A stretch of DNA of 64,000 bases, from positions 2,666,001 to 2,730,000 of the forward strand of contig NZ_JACBZH010000001.1 of assembly GCF_013407855.1 (NCBI RefSeq), written 5' to 3'. The notes under the pieces are model-generated. The model had not been told where the DNA came from and did no database searches. It saw only the letters and a program-made list of their open reading frames with translations. The position numbers and the translations under genes are program-made. How positions within the stretch are numbered: the first letter of the stretch is position 1; every line of letters starts with the position of its first letter. This stretch comes from Actinopolymorpha rutila. GTDB taxonomy: Bacteria > Actinomycetota > Actinomycetes > Propionibacteriales > Actinopolymorphaceae. Positions 25,538 through 35,346 of the stretch are shown here, one piece after another.

Positions 25538-26941
25538 TGCCGGCCGATGCTCCGCCTCCCGTCCGGCCAGCAGCCCTTCGGCCGGCTGTACGTCCGCCGG
25601 TCGACCTTCAGCCGGTCGCATTCCCGCCGGCTGCGCTCCCGCCGGGCCGGGCACGCGCGGCGCCACGGGACCGCCGCTCGGCAGGCCGTCCGCGATCACC
25701 GGCTCGGGTCGGCTCTCACGTCGCGCGACGGGATCCCGGCCGACCACCGCGGCCGCCGCCATCCCGGCGGCCACACCGGCCCCGACCAGCACCCCACGAC
25801 TCGACGTCGCCTGGGCGATCACCCCGGCGAGCAGAAGGGCCAGGGCCTGGCCGAGTTGGAGTGCGGTGTTGGCGAGGCCGACCACCCGGCCCCGTGCGCC
25901 GGCAGGCACCAGCCCCACGATGGCGGCCTGAAGCTGGGCGACGTGTCCCATCGCCAGGCCGGCCAGCAGCAGCGCGGCCACCACGAGCACCGCCGGCCCC
26001 GCCAGTCCCGCCGCCGCGACGCACAGCCCGACCGCGACCGAACCCGGGGCCACCAGGCGTTCCCGTCCCCGCGTCGACATCCGCCCCACCGCGAGCAGGC
26101 CGACCGCACTGCCCAGCGGCGGCGCCGCGAGCAGGATGCCCGCGCCCTGGTCGCCGAGCCCGAGTTCGGCGGCGAGCGGCAGGGCGAGGCCCTCGGCGGT
26201 GGCCAGGACCGTCGGTCCCAGGAACAGGAGGCAGAACAGGCTCGGCATCCGCGCGGTGTCCCGGACGACTCGCAGGCCCTGCCAGGTGTCGCGCAGGATC
26301 GGGTGGCGCGCGCCGCCGGCGGGCCGTGCCGGTGCCGGCCGGGACACGACGAACACCGCCAGCAGCACGGCCGACACGGCGTACGCCAGCGCGTTGACAC
26401 CCAGCGCCGCGGGCGAGCCGATGAGGACGACGACGAACCCGCCGGCCGCGAAGCCGATCACCTGGACGGCCTGCTGGCTGGTGGCGACCAGAGCGTTTCC
26501 GGCGGCGAACCGCTCGGCGGGCAGGACGTCGGCCAGGATCGCCGTCCGCGCGGCTCCGAACGGCACCCGGAAGAACTCCGCGAGCAGGAGCAGGGCGAGC
26601 GCCAGCGGGATGTTGTCGCCGAGGAGGGCGATCAGCGCTGTGACCACGGCTCGTACGACGTCACAGGTGATCAGCAGCCCGCGCCGGGGCAGCCGGTCGG
26701 CCAGGGTGGACAGCACCGGACCGCCGAGCAGGCCGGGCAGGTAGGTGACGGCGAACGTCACCGCGGCCAGGGCGGCCGACCGGGTGCGTTCGTAGACGAG
26801 GGCGGCCAGGGCGAACTTCCCCAGCTGACTGCCGATCCGTGAGGCGACGTCCGCGACGAACAGCCCCGAGAACTCGTGGTTTCGGAGCAGACCGCGGTAG
26901 CCGGTCCGGGCCGGCCCGTCAGCACGCCTCACGTTTTGCAT
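25532..26941 (-). CDS. MFS transporter
   Basis: This 469-residue protein has about 12 hydrophobic segments. The N-terminal half is typical of the MFS_3/enterobactin-exporter-like group: NHEFSGLFVADVASRIGSQL, then LSTLADRLPRRGLL, the MFS loop between helices 2 and 3. A long cytosolic tail of about 60 residues at the C-terminus is Pro/Ala/Gly/Glu-rich with repeated AEG-RPA motifs. Family members export drugs or siderophores. The ATG at 26941 is preceded by a TATGTT -10 element 8 nt away, hence probably leaderless. It is divergent from the SOS-boxed gene to the right. Confidence 0.87.
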   Translation of the reverse strand: MQNVRRADGPARTGYRGLLRNHEFSGLFVADVASRIGSQLGKFALAALVYERTRSAALAAVTFAVTYLPGLLGGPVLSTLADRLPRRGLLITCDVVRAVVTALIALLGDNIPLALALLLLAEFFRVPFGAARTAILADVLPAERFAAGNALVATSQQAVQVIGFAAGGFVVVLIGSPAALGVNALAYAVSAVLLAVFVVSRPAPARPAGGARHPILRDTWQGLRVVRDTARMPSLFCLLFLGPTVLATAEGLALPLAAELGLGDQGAGILLAAPPLGSAVGLLAVGRMSTRGRERLVAPGSVAVGLCVAAAGLAGPAVLVVAALLLAGLAMGHVAQLQAAIVGLVPAGARGRVVGLANTALQLGQALALLLAGVIAQATSSRGVLVGAGVAAGMAAAAVVGRDPVARRESRPEPVIADGLPSGGPVAPRVPGPAGAQPAGMRPAEGRPADVQPAEGLLAGREAEHRPAG

Positions 26942-26949
26942 CCTGCCGC

Positions 26950-26955
26950 AACATA
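26950..26955 (-). promoter_or_regulatory. Leaderless-type -10 element of MFS gene
   Basis: TATGTT on the minus strand ends 8 nt before ATG 26941. Confidence 0.4.
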
Positions 26956-27207
26956 GACACCGTGCGTACGACTTTCCTCACAGAAAATCACCAAAGTTCC
27001 TCGCTGCCCGGATTCTGCGCTTGGCGGTGGCCCACTGATCTCTGCGCTGTCGGCGTGGTCGGTGGCGTCGTCGGCCCTGGGAATCCGCCTGCCTGGTCGC
27101 TGCCGGCCGGGATTGTCGGTGGTCACCGCAAGACTGGCGACATGGCAGTACGTGAGTGTTACACGAGGTCCCGCGCCACCCCGCCCGGATGGCCGTGCCG
27201 TGTCCGG

Positions 27208-27236
27208 TTGACGGCGCCGGCCGGGTGGGTTAACTT
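27208..27236 (+). promoter_or_regulatory. Sigma-70-type promoter of the HEPN gene
   Basis: TTGACG at 27208-27213 and TAACTT at 27231-27236 are 17 bp apart, the optimal spacing. The predicted transcription start near 27243 falls at the edge of the LexA box. Confidence 0.65.
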
Positions 27237-27241
27237 CTCTC

Positions 27242-27267
27242 GTAGGTCGAACGTATGTTCGACCTAC
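27242..27267. promoter_or_regulatory. LexA (SOS) box
   Basis: TCGAACGTATGTTCGA (27247-27262) matches the actinobacterial LexA consensus TCGAAC-RNRY-GTTCGA at every position. The symmetry extends to 11-bp arms (27242-27252 and 27257-27267) around a 4-bp centre. Its place over the predicted start site suits repression by LexA and induction by DNA damage. Confidence 0.85.
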
Positions 27268-27357
27268 CGATTCGGGGGAGCCGAGCGATCTCCCGAGTCG
27301 GGTCGCGAAGTCCGACGGGGGAGGCTCGTCCCTGCCCCCGCCGGATCGCCGTTGGCC

Positions 27358-27399
27358 CCGGGCGGGACGCGCAGGGGCAGGGGAAAGCGTCCCGCCCGG
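27358..27399 (+). other. Stem-loop in the leader of the HEPN gene
   Basis: A 13-bp perfect stem (27358-27370 with 27387-27399) encloses a purine-rich 16-nt loop. A second stem of 8 bp (27426-27433 with 27438-27445) follows. No known riboswitch was recognised. Confidence 0.5.
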
Positions 27400-27509
27400 T
27401 TCGGCTGCCGGCGAGCTCGGTGCCACGTCGGCGCCCGCGCCGACGAGCAGCAGGCAGGCTCCGTCCCGGCCACGGCCGGGATGCTCTGAGGCAACGGAAG
27501 GGCCAACCC

Positions 27510-28004
27510 ATGCGCACACAGTCGAGTCCGTCGTTCCAGGCTCCGCTCGGCCCGAGTGTCTTCGAGGCGCTCGACCGTGCCCGGGCCTCCCTGGCCGAGG
27601 CCCGGATGGCCGAGCTCGCGACCGAGCGCTACTCCGCCGCCCACGTCGCCGCCCTGCGCACCGCGGCGGCCGTCCTGGCCGCACGCACGGGGCCGACCGT
27701 TCGCCGAGGTCGTCGCGACGCGTGGACGCTGCTGGCCCGGGTCGCCCCGGAGCTCGCCGAGTGGGCGGCGTTCTTCGCCGCCGGCGCCGGCAAGCGCGCG
27801 GCCGCCGAGGCCGGACTTCCCAGGGCGGTGACCGACCGGGACGCCGACGATCTGGTCCGCGACGTCGAGCGCTTCATCGCGGTCGTGGAGGCGATGCTGG
27901 AGTTGCCGCACCAGCCCTCGCTGCCGCATCAGTCCGACCCAGCCGACGGCGATCGTCTGGGCCGGACGAGCCTGCGGGTCCACGGCCCGGGCGCGGCCGC
28001 CTGA
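27510..28004 (+). CDS. SAV_6107-type HEPN domain protein
   Basis: This 164-residue protein starts at ATG 27510 behind GGAAGG with an 8-nt spacer. It is mostly alpha-helical: SVFEALDRARASLAEARM, then ERYSAAHVAALRTAAAVLAA, then AWTLLARVAPELAEWAAFFA, which is the pattern of the SAV_6107-like HEPN family known from Streptomyces. An RYSAAH sequence (Arg40-x4-His45) is present and recalls the R-x4-6-H motif of HEPN RNases, although its position in the fold is not proven. The function is unknown. The LexA-boxed promoter upstream implies a role in the DNA-damage response. The methyltransferase gene follows 82 bp later. Confidence 0.8.
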   Translation: MRTQSSPSFQAPLGPSVFEALDRARASLAEARMAELATERYSAAHVAALRTAAAVLAARTGPTVRRGRRDAWTLLARVAPELAEWAAFFAAGAGKRAAAEAGLPRAVTDRDADDLVRDVERFIAVVEAMLELPHQPSLPHQSDPADGDRLGRTSLRVHGPGAAA

Positions 28005-28044
28005 CCCGGTGACGGCTTCGCGGCCGGGTCCGCACGGCAGCCTA

Positions 28045-28069
28045 GGCTGGTGACGCCTGTCACCCAGCC
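28045..28069. repeat. Inverted repeat before methyltransferase gene
   Basis: GGCTGGTGAC (28045-28054) pairs with GTCACC-c-AGCC (28059-28069), with one bulge. It ends 17 nt before GTG 28087 and could be a small operator or a leader hairpin. Confidence 0.45.
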
Positions 28070-28086
28070 CAGAGGAGGGCCGTTTC

Positions 28087-28896
28087 GTGCCCGAGCGCAG
28101 CCTGGACGCCGAAGGTGGTACCGGTCAGCGGGCCGCCGACTCCTTCAGCGGTTCGGCACCCGGACGCCGCCGGTCGCTTCGTGACGAAGTGGTCGGACGC
28201 CTGGTCCGAACCGCCCTGGACGACCAGGTGGCCAAGTCCGGTCGGTCCGCCCTCCGGGTGGTCGACGCAGGCGGTGGCACCGGGCACCTCGCGGTCCCCA
28301 TCGCGCGGATGGGCCACCAGGTCACGGTCGTCGACCCCAGCCCGGACTCCCTCGCCGCGCTCGAACGCCGGGCCGCAGAGGCGCAGGTCACCGAGCGCGT
28401 CCAGGCGGTGCAGGGTGACGCGGTGAGTCTGCGGGAGCTTCTCGGCGAGGCGACCACCGATCTGGTGCTCTGCCACAGCGTGCTGGAAGTGGTCGACGAC
28501 CCGCAGGTGGCCGTGCACGCGATGGCGAGCGTGCTGCGGCCAGGTGGCGCGCTGAGCCTGGTGGCGGCCAACCGCTACGCCGCCGTTCTGGCCAAGGTGC
28601 TGAGCGGCCACCTCGACCAGGCGCGGGCGGCACTCGCCGCCGCCGACGACCCGGTGGAGGCCGGCCGGACACCACGTCGCTTCACCCCCGAGCAGCTGCG
28701 CGGGCTCGCCGAGAACGCCGGACTCGTGGTGGTCGACGAACGCGGCGTCCGGGTCTTCGCCGATCTGCTGCCGGCCGGCCTGGCCGACGAGCCGGGGGCG
28801 ACCGCCGCCCTGCTCGATCTCGAGTCCCAGGCCTCGGCACATCCGAAGTTTCGCGTCCTGTCCGCCCAGCTCCACCTGCTTGCCCGCAGGCAGTGA
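28087..28896 (+). CDS. SAM-dependent methyltransferase
   Basis: This 269-residue protein starts at GTG 28087 behind GAGGAGGG. It has a class I methyltransferase core: motif I VVDAGGGTGHLAVPIARMG, the acidic residue in VTVVDPSPDSLAAL, GDAVSLRELLG, LVLCHSVLEVV, and VLRPGGALSLVAAN. The C-terminal part (TPRRFTPEQLRGLAENAGL) is typical of UbiE/CmoA-like enzymes. The substrate is unknown. It may share the SOS-controlled transcript with the HEPN gene, but an inverted repeat in the gap leaves room for its own control. Confidence 0.87.
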   Translation: MPERSLDAEGGTGQRAADSFSGSAPGRRRSLRDEVVGRLVRTALDDQVAKSGRSALRVVDAGGGTGHLAVPIARMGHQVTVVDPSPDSLAALERRAAEAQVTERVQAVQGDAVSLRELLGEATTDLVLCHSVLEVVDDPQVAVHAMASVLRPGGALSLVAANRYAAVLAKVLSGHLDQARAALAAADDPVEAGRTPRRFTPEQLRGLAENAGLVVVDERGVRVFADLLPAGLADEPGATAALLDLESQASAHPKFRVLSAQLHLLARRQ

Positions 28897-29051
28897 TCCC
28901 GGCCGACGCGCCTGAAGCCGCCGGCTCGGGTACGGTGTCGGTGGGAAGCATCGCTTCGAACGTCGCCATGCGGACAGAGGTCGTCGTAGCCGACTTTTAC
29001 CCGCCGGTACCGTCGAACGTGCAAGGTCGGCTACCGTGCCGTTCCGAGCCT

Positions 29052-29071
29052 GCCTAGACTTTCATCTAGGC
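29052..29071. promoter_or_regulatory. Inverted repeat over a -10-like sequence before DUF3040 gene
   Basis: GCCTAGA (29052-29058) and TCTAGGC (29065-29071) are perfect inverted copies 6 bp apart. Both arms contain TAG-N-CT-like -10 elements (TAGACT, TAGGCT). It could be an operator on the promoter of the gene at 29113. Confidence 0.45.
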
Positions 29072-29112
29072 TCATTGAAGATCGAACACGGCAGTGTCCC
29101 GTTGGAGGTCAG

Positions 29113-29577
29113 GTGCCTCTCTCTGACCACGAGCAGCGACTGCTCGAGCAGATGGAGCGGGCCCTTGCCGCCGAGGACCCGAAGTTGGCCTCGGCGTTGC
29201 GGGGGGTCGATCTGCGCACGCGCCAGCGCCGGCGTGCCGTGATCGGAGCCGCTGTCTTCGTCGTCGGCATGGTGTTGATGCTCGGCGGTGCGATCATGAT
29301 GACCACCGGGCAGAGCGGGTTCGTCGCGGTGAGCGTGCTCGGCTTCCTGGTCATGCTGGTCTCCGCCTACTACGTCGCCACCAGCCTGCGGCACATGCCC
29401 GCGGCCGGCGAGTCACCCAAGGTGGTGCCGCTTCGCGGGCGTGGTCAGCGACCACGCGGCGGACAGGCCAAGCCGAGCGGGCAGGCCAAGCCCAGAGGCC
29501 GTCGTCCCAAGCCCAGCGGCACCTTCATGCAACGCGTCGAAGAACGCTGGCGGCGCCGCCGCGAGTCCGGGTTCTGA
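29113..29577 (+). CDS. DUF3040 domain protein
   Basis: This 154-residue protein begins MPLSDHEQRLLEQMERAL and continues with AEDPKLASALRG, the signature of DUF3040. Two membrane helices follow (AVIGAAVFVVGMVLMLGGAIM and GFVAVSVLGFLVMLVSAYYV), then a basic tail rich in Lys, Arg, Gly and Gln. The GTG start has GGAGG close before it. The function is unknown; in many actinobacteria the gene lies upstream of the dcw cluster, as here. The basic tail could contact nucleic acid or membrane lipid. Confidence 0.9.
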   Translation: MPLSDHEQRLLEQMERALAAEDPKLASALRGVDLRTRQRRRAVIGAAVFVVGMVLMLGGAIMMTTGQSGFVAVSVLGFLVMLVSAYYVATSLRHMPAAGESPKVVPLRGRGQRPRGGQAKPSGQAKPRGRRPKPSGTFMQRVEERWRRRRESGF

Positions 29578-29715
29578 CGTTCGGCCGGCCCCCGACCTTC
29601 GGGCCACGACTGAGGCCGCACCCACCTCGGTGACCGACGCTCCGCGGCTGGTGCCCACTCGGACACTGGTGTGCCAGCGGTCGGTGCTCGACGACCCGCG
29701 TTCAGGGGCTGGTGC

Positions 29716-32073
29716 TCAGCGGCTGGTGCCGGCCATCCGGCCGCGTCGCCACCGCCGGGCAAGTCGCGGCCCGAGCGTGTCCACCCGGTCGAGCAGGCCG
29801 CTCACCGGGGACCACAGCGCCGGCAGCCGACGCCACAACGAGACCGGGGCCAGCCATGCCCGCAGCCGGCGGGCCAGGGTCACCTGGCCGGACAGCGCCC
29901 GGGTCACCGTGACCACCGCCGCGCGCACGTCGCCGACCTCGCCCGGAGACGGGGCGTACCGTCCGCGTTCGACCGCGTCGACCACGGTTCGCAGCGCCTG
30001 GTGCGCCGACGCCGGTAGCCGGTCGGCCAGCCGAACCCCGGCCGTACGCGGCGTCGTGGCGTTGTCCCAGGGCACTCCGAGGTCGGCCGTCACGTCGGCG
30101 AGCTCCCGCCAGGCGGCCTCGACCAGTCGTTCCGGGCTCCGCTGGGACAACCGGGTCCGGCGAATACCGACCCGCGCCAGCATCGGCATGGCCACGATCA
30201 GGAGCGCCGCCAGAACGACCAGCACGGGCAGGACGTCGAACCCCGGGCGGGTCGGCGCGGTGGGTACGGCGTTGATGTGGTCGTTCCGGTTCGGCAACGG
30301 CGTCGGCGACGACGACGGGTTGCGGTTCTGCCGCGGGTTCTCGGGGTTGTCGCGCTGGTCGGGGACCGGCGTGCTCGGCGTGGTGGTGTCGGGGACGGTC
30401 CACACCGGAGCGACGCCCGTCTGTGACTGCGGAGTCGGCTCGAACCGCACCCATCCGTATCCCGCGAAGTACAGCTCGGGCCAGGCGTGGGAGTCGTGGG
30501 AGGTCACCAGCCAGCGCCCGTCGGCCTGCCGGGTGCCCGGCATGTAGCCGACGCTCACCCGCGCGGGGATGTCGAGCGAGCGCGCCATGATGGCCATGGT
30601 GGCGGCGAACTGCTCGCAGTAGCCGCGCCGGTCGGCGAGGAACTCGAGCATCGCCGACCCCCCGTGGCCGGGCTGGACCTCGAGGTCGTAGATGAAGTCG
30701 TTGCGGAACCAGGTCTGCAGCGCCACCGCCTTGTCGTAGGCGGTCCGCGCCTTCGCGGTCTTGGTCCGGGCCAGCCGCAGGACCTGCTTCGGGATGTTCG
30801 GCGGGAGCTTTGTGTAGCGGTCGAACACCGCGGCCGGCGGCGGCCCGGCGTCTCGAAGCTCGGCCGGGGTGTAGTCGACGTTGAGCGTGCGTACGTCGTA
30901 GGAGAGCCCGGCCGACTCCTGACCACGGAGCACGATGTCCAAAGTCTCCGGGTCGTACCCCCAGTCGGCCGTCGTCTTCACCGCGGTCGCGGGGTACGGC
31001 GTCGGCAGCCACCTCGACTGCAGCGCGTCGGTCACCTGGAACTTCGTCGTCACCAGGGTCTTCGCGACGTTGCTGCGCAGTCCCGGCGGATCGGGGAGCC
31101 GCGCGTAGTCCGTCTTGTCGGGGGTGACGTTGCTGACGCTGCGGGGGGAGGGCCGCCAGCGGTCGCCGTCGAACTCGTCCAGCGTGACGAGCTTGATGTA
31201 GTCGGGGGAGTTGGATCCGGTGGTGTACGTCATCACCGGGAAGTCCTGCGGACGCTTCAGGTCGCGTTTGAGGTCGACGATGGGGTTGTTCACCTTGATC
31301 GTGCGGCTGGCCGGCCCGATCCCGCCGCCCTCCCCGCGCCCCAGCACGCTCTCCGGAAGCGTCGGCACGACCGCTGGTACGACGACCGCGAGCCCGATCA
31401 CCGCGGCGCTCACTCGCCGGCCGGTCTGGCCGAGCAGGGAGGTCTGCACGGTTTCCTGCGGCCCGGCGACCTCGTCGGCGAGGCCGATCACGCGTCCCCA
31501 TCTGCCGAGGCGTTCGCGGCCCTCGCCGAGCAGCAGGACGACGTAGCCGATCGCGGCGGGGACGAACGCGAGCGCGGAGATGCCGCCGGAGACGGTGGTG
31601 GCCGGGATGCTGTAGACGAGCAGCAGCGGCAGGCCGGCCCACGGGGTCAGCCGGTACGTCGCCGCCAGCAGGTCGACGGCGATCGCGACGAGGCCGATGC
31701 CGATCGCGGTCACCATCACCAGGTCGGCGTCGTAGGGGACCGGTGCGGCGTAGCGCACCACGATCAGCAGGCCGTCGTTGATGCGGTGGGCCAGCGCCAG
31801 CACCGACTCGCCGGTGGGCAGGAACCCGAACCGCAGGTCGTGGGGTGCGTAGACCAGCACGAACGCCCACCCGAGCGCGGCCAGCTGCCCGAGGGGTACG
31901 AGCAGCCGCGGCGTTCCGACCTGGCGGAGGACGAACCCGATCGTGGTGACGAACAGCGCGGCCAGCACGGCCGACCACAGCCACTCGGTGCTGGCGTAGG
32001 CGGGGAACAGCGCGAGCGAGGCGAAGACGGTGGCGAGGAAGGCCGTGAGGCTCCGCCGAAGTGCGCTGCTCAT
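29716..32073 (-). CDS. Transglutaminase-like membrane protein (TgpA/DUF3488 type)
   Basis: This 785-residue protein has about six N-terminal membrane helices (residues 10-240), an extracellular region with a transglutaminase-like domain near residues 430-560, a Pro/Asn/Ser-rich linker, one more helix, and a cytosolic DUF4129-type C-terminus. Seen: the catalytic Cys in RRGYCEQFAATMA, the His in SHDSHAWPELY, and GWVRFEPTP, where Glu stands at the place often held by Asp. It is the last gene of a moxR-DUF58-tgpA operon and overlaps the DUF58 gene by 4 bases. The operon is found next to dcw genes in many actinobacteria; the target is unknown, possibly cell-surface proteins. Confidence 0.93.
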   Translation of the reverse strand: MSSALRRSLTAFLATVFASLALFPAYASTEWLWSAVLAALFVTTIGFVLRQVGTPRLLVPLGQLAALGWAFVLVYAPHDLRFGFLPTGESVLALAHRINDGLLIVVRYAAPVPYDADLVMVTAIGIGLVAIAVDLLAATYRLTPWAGLPLLLVYSIPATTVSGGISALAFVPAAIGYVVLLLGEGRERLGRWGRVIGLADEVAGPQETVQTSLLGQTGRRVSAAVIGLAVVVPAVVPTLPESVLGRGEGGGIGPASRTIKVNNPIVDLKRDLKRPQDFPVMTYTTGSNSPDYIKLVTLDEFDGDRWRPSPRSVSNVTPDKTDYARLPDPPGLRSNVAKTLVTTKFQVTDALQSRWLPTPYPATAVKTTADWGYDPETLDIVLRGQESAGLSYDVRTLNVDYTPAELRDAGPPPAAVFDRYTKLPPNIPKQVLRLARTKTAKARTAYDKAVALQTWFRNDFIYDLEVQPGHGGSAMLEFLADRRGYCEQFAATMAIMARSLDIPARVSVGYMPGTRQADGRWLVTSHDSHAWPELYFAGYGWVRFEPTPQSQTGVAPVWTVPDTTTPSTPVPDQRDNPENPRQNRNPSSSPTPLPNRNDHINAVPTAPTRPGFDVLPVLVVLAALLIVAMPMLARVGIRRTRLSQRSPERLVEAAWRELADVTADLGVPWDNATTPRTAGVRLADRLPASAHQALRTVVDAVERGRYAPSPGEVGDVRAAVVTVTRALSGQVTLARRLRAWLAPVSLWRRLPALWSPVSGLLDRVDTLGPRLARRWRRGRMAGTSR

Positions 32074-33502
32074 GACGCCTGACCTCCCCAGGTCTCCTCA
32101 CGAGTGATGGTCGGTGTCGTGGCCGCGCCTGGCGGGGCCGCGGAGTCGTTCGCCACCACGGCCGTAGGCCCGGTCGCGGCGGCCGGCGCCGGCGAGTACG
32201 TGGGAGACGTGGGCGGCCGGGACTCGGCGGCGGCCTCCTCGCCGAGCACCAGCTGGGCCCAGGCCGCCGGAACGGTCGTGCCGTGCCTGACCACCGTGAC
32301 CCGCCACCCGCCGCGGCGCAGCATCCGGACGCTCTCGGCGAGTTGTTCGGCCATCGCCTGTGGTGCGCGTTCGTTGCCCGCCGCCCAGGACGGGGTGTCG
32401 ACGACGATCGCGAACGCCGCACTGGACCGCTGCCGTGCCTGCACCAGTGCCTGGGCCTCGGCGGGGGTGACGACTCCGAGCACCGCCACCAACAGGCCGT
32501 GCGAACCGTCGTTGGCCGCCGTCAGGGACGTCTGGGACAGGTGCCCGATCGACGACGGCGCGACCACGGCGAGGGCGTCCAGGATCTGCCCTTCGGACTC
32601 CACCGACGGGCCCGACTCACGCGCGGTCGCCAGCACCGAAGCGCCGGCGTCGGTCAGCAGGCGTACGGAGAAGCCGCGGCGCAGCAGGTGCACGCCGACC
32701 GAACCGGCCGCGCTCACCGCCCACTCGAACGACGACGTCGCGCCGCTTCCGCGATGGCCGATCCGGCGGGTGTCGAGGAACACGGTGGCGCGGCTCTGCC
32801 AGGGTTGCTCCTCCCGCCGCACCATGAGCTCTCCGCGGCGGGCGCTGGACCGCCAGTGCACCCGGCGCAGGTCGTCGCCGTCGCGGTACTCCCGGACGGT
32901 GACGTCCTCCTCGCCGTCGGCGGACACCGCGCGCTGGTTGTGCTCACCGTTGCTGGACCACTCGCCGGCCGCCTTCGCCGACGGGAGGGCGTACACCCGC
33001 GGCGTGACCAGGAAGACCTCCTGGGACCGGAACGACCGGGACAGCTCCACCAGGCCGAACGGATCGGTGACGCGCAGGGTCAGCGGACCGACCGTGAACC
33101 GGCCGCGGGCCTCCGACCGCACGGGGTAGGTGACGTCGCGGCGCCACCGGGCCGACATCCGGTCCAGGACGAACCGCGGCTTGGAACCGAGGAGATAAGG
33201 CACCTGGTCCTCGAGGAGGAGCAGGCCGGTGGGCATCCGGCCGACGTTCTCCAGCCGCAGGCGTACGGTGGCCTGCTCGCCGACCTGCACCCGCACGGGT
33301 TCGATCGTCCGGGAGGCGGCGATGCGGTAGCGGGTGCGGGTGACCACGAGGACGGTCACCACCGGCATGGCGAGGAGGAACACCGCCACCCGGAGGAGGT
33401 CCTTCTGCCCCAGGGCGACGGCGCAGACCGCGGCGGCGACACCCGCGGCCAGGAAAGCCCGGCCGCGGGTGGTGAGGGAAGAGAACCGTCCCCCCATTCG
33501 GG

Positions 33503-33506
<4 letters not shown>
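32070..33506 (-). CDS. DUF58 domain protein
   Basis: This 478-residue protein has two N-terminal membrane helices (RAFLAAGVAAAVCAVAL and LLRVAVFLLAMPVVTVLVV), a beta-rich domain, and the DUF58 signature EYRDGDDLRRVHWRSSAR followed by a von Willebrand A-like fold (ATVFLDTR). The C-terminus is Pro/Thr/Ala-rich. DUF58 proteins act as partners of MoxR AAA ATPases, probably in assembly of a membrane complex. The GTG start overlaps the moxR stop and the gene overlaps the transglutaminase start, so the three are coupled. Confidence 0.92.
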
Positions 33507-34528
<1,022 letters not shown>

Positions 34529-35279
34529 GGCCTCCCTCACCAATGGGGCCGCTGCCGAAGCGGCGTGTTGGTCGAGTGTCTCAGGTTCGGGTCCTGCCGG
34601 GGATGGGGGATCGCATCTGATGTCCATGCTTGGCTGGCGTTGCTGATGACGATCCTCCTGTCGGACATCCCGCCGGTCTGAACCGAGCCGGACGACTCCT
34701 GGCATCGACCGTACGTCGGCGGAGCCACGGAATCCTCGCTCGGCGAGAAATTCCCAGGCTCCTCTCTTTCTGTCCTCTCTATTGGTGCGTCGTCCGACGT
34801 CTCTTCGGGTGCTCCGTCACCTTGACCTGGATACCCGGCTGGTCCCTGACCTTGTCGCGTCACCTGCTCGCGGAACGGACGACGTGCCGGTCGCTCACCA
34901 CATCGCTCCACCGGGTCACGTACGTCGCTCACCACTCCGCTCCACCGGACCCACCACTCCGCTCCACCGTGTCGCCGAACCGCGTCATGACGCACCTCGT
35001 GGTGCACGACATCCCCGTACTTCGCACGCGCGGAACGCGACGCCGGTTCGACAGAAGGCGGCTCGGCAGCCCGGACCGACGGTGCGCCGGGCGACACGCC
35101 GAACGACACGCCGAACGACACGCCGACGCTCACCTTCGGATGCCTCCATCCGCTCCACCTGCTCCACCGGTGCCGCTCCACCGCTCCCTTTTCCTCCGCT
35201 GTTCGCCAACGCCGCTCTGACCTGCGGAGATGTCGACAGTCATCGAGACGAAGAAGCGCCGCGCCGAGGCAAACGCTGG
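34529..35279. other. Repeat-rich intergenic region between moxR and mraZ
   Basis: These 751 bp between divergent genes hold no convincing ORF. Two repeat sets are present: an 18-bp sequence at 34930-34947 and 34952-34969, and a 12-bp tandem unit at 35093-35128. Short frames have runs of Arg, His, Pro and Ser and no relatives that I recognise. The last bases, just before mraZ, carry its promoter. Confidence 0.55.
35093..35128. repeat. 12-bp tandem repeat, three copies
   Basis: GACACGCCGAAC is repeated at 35093, 35105 and 35117; the third copy ends in ACG instead of AAC. Confidence 0.8.
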
Positions 35280-35330
35280 TTGACGGTGGAGGGTGGTGGG
35301 GTAAAGTGGCGCGCAGTGGTGGACAGCGGT
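35280..35330 (+). promoter_or_regulatory. mraZ promoter with MraZ-type phased repeats
   Basis: TTGACG (35280-35285) and TAAAGT (35302-35307) form a promoter with a 16-bp spacer. GTGG occurs at 35286, 35296, 35306 and 35316, exactly 10 bp apart, followed by GCGG at 35326. MraZ proteins bind direct repeats phased by about one helical turn upstream of their own gene, so this is the likely autoregulatory operator. It overlaps the spacer, the -10 and the start site, which suits repression. Confidence 0.8.
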
Positions 35331-35346
35331 ACCCAGGAAGCCTCAC

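Larger units (their letters stand above)
26942..27509. other. Long divergent intergenic region: SOS promoter and structured leader
   Basis: These 568 bp separate the MFS gene from the HEPN gene. The first 260 bp show only the MFS promoter. From 27208 there is a -35/-10 pair and a LexA box, then a leader of about 265 nt with two stable hairpins. An open frame in phase with the HEPN gene runs back into the box, but its composition (Arg/Pro-rich) is not convincing as coding. Confidence 0.6.

Noticed and set aside
27255..27509. 85-codon extension of the HEPN gene that begins inside the LexA box
   Set aside because: It would start at the operator with no ribosome-binding site, and its composition follows the GC-rich hairpins; ATG 27510 has GGAAGG.
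29702..32422. 906-codon minus-strand frame over the transglutaminase gene
   Set aside because: It is another phase of the same strand; membrane helices and the Cys-His motifs occur only in the frame 29716-32073.
34630..35220. 196-codon plus-strand frame between moxR and mraZ
   Set aside because: It is made of repeats and Arg/Pro/His-rich sequence with no ribosome-binding site and no recognisable domain.
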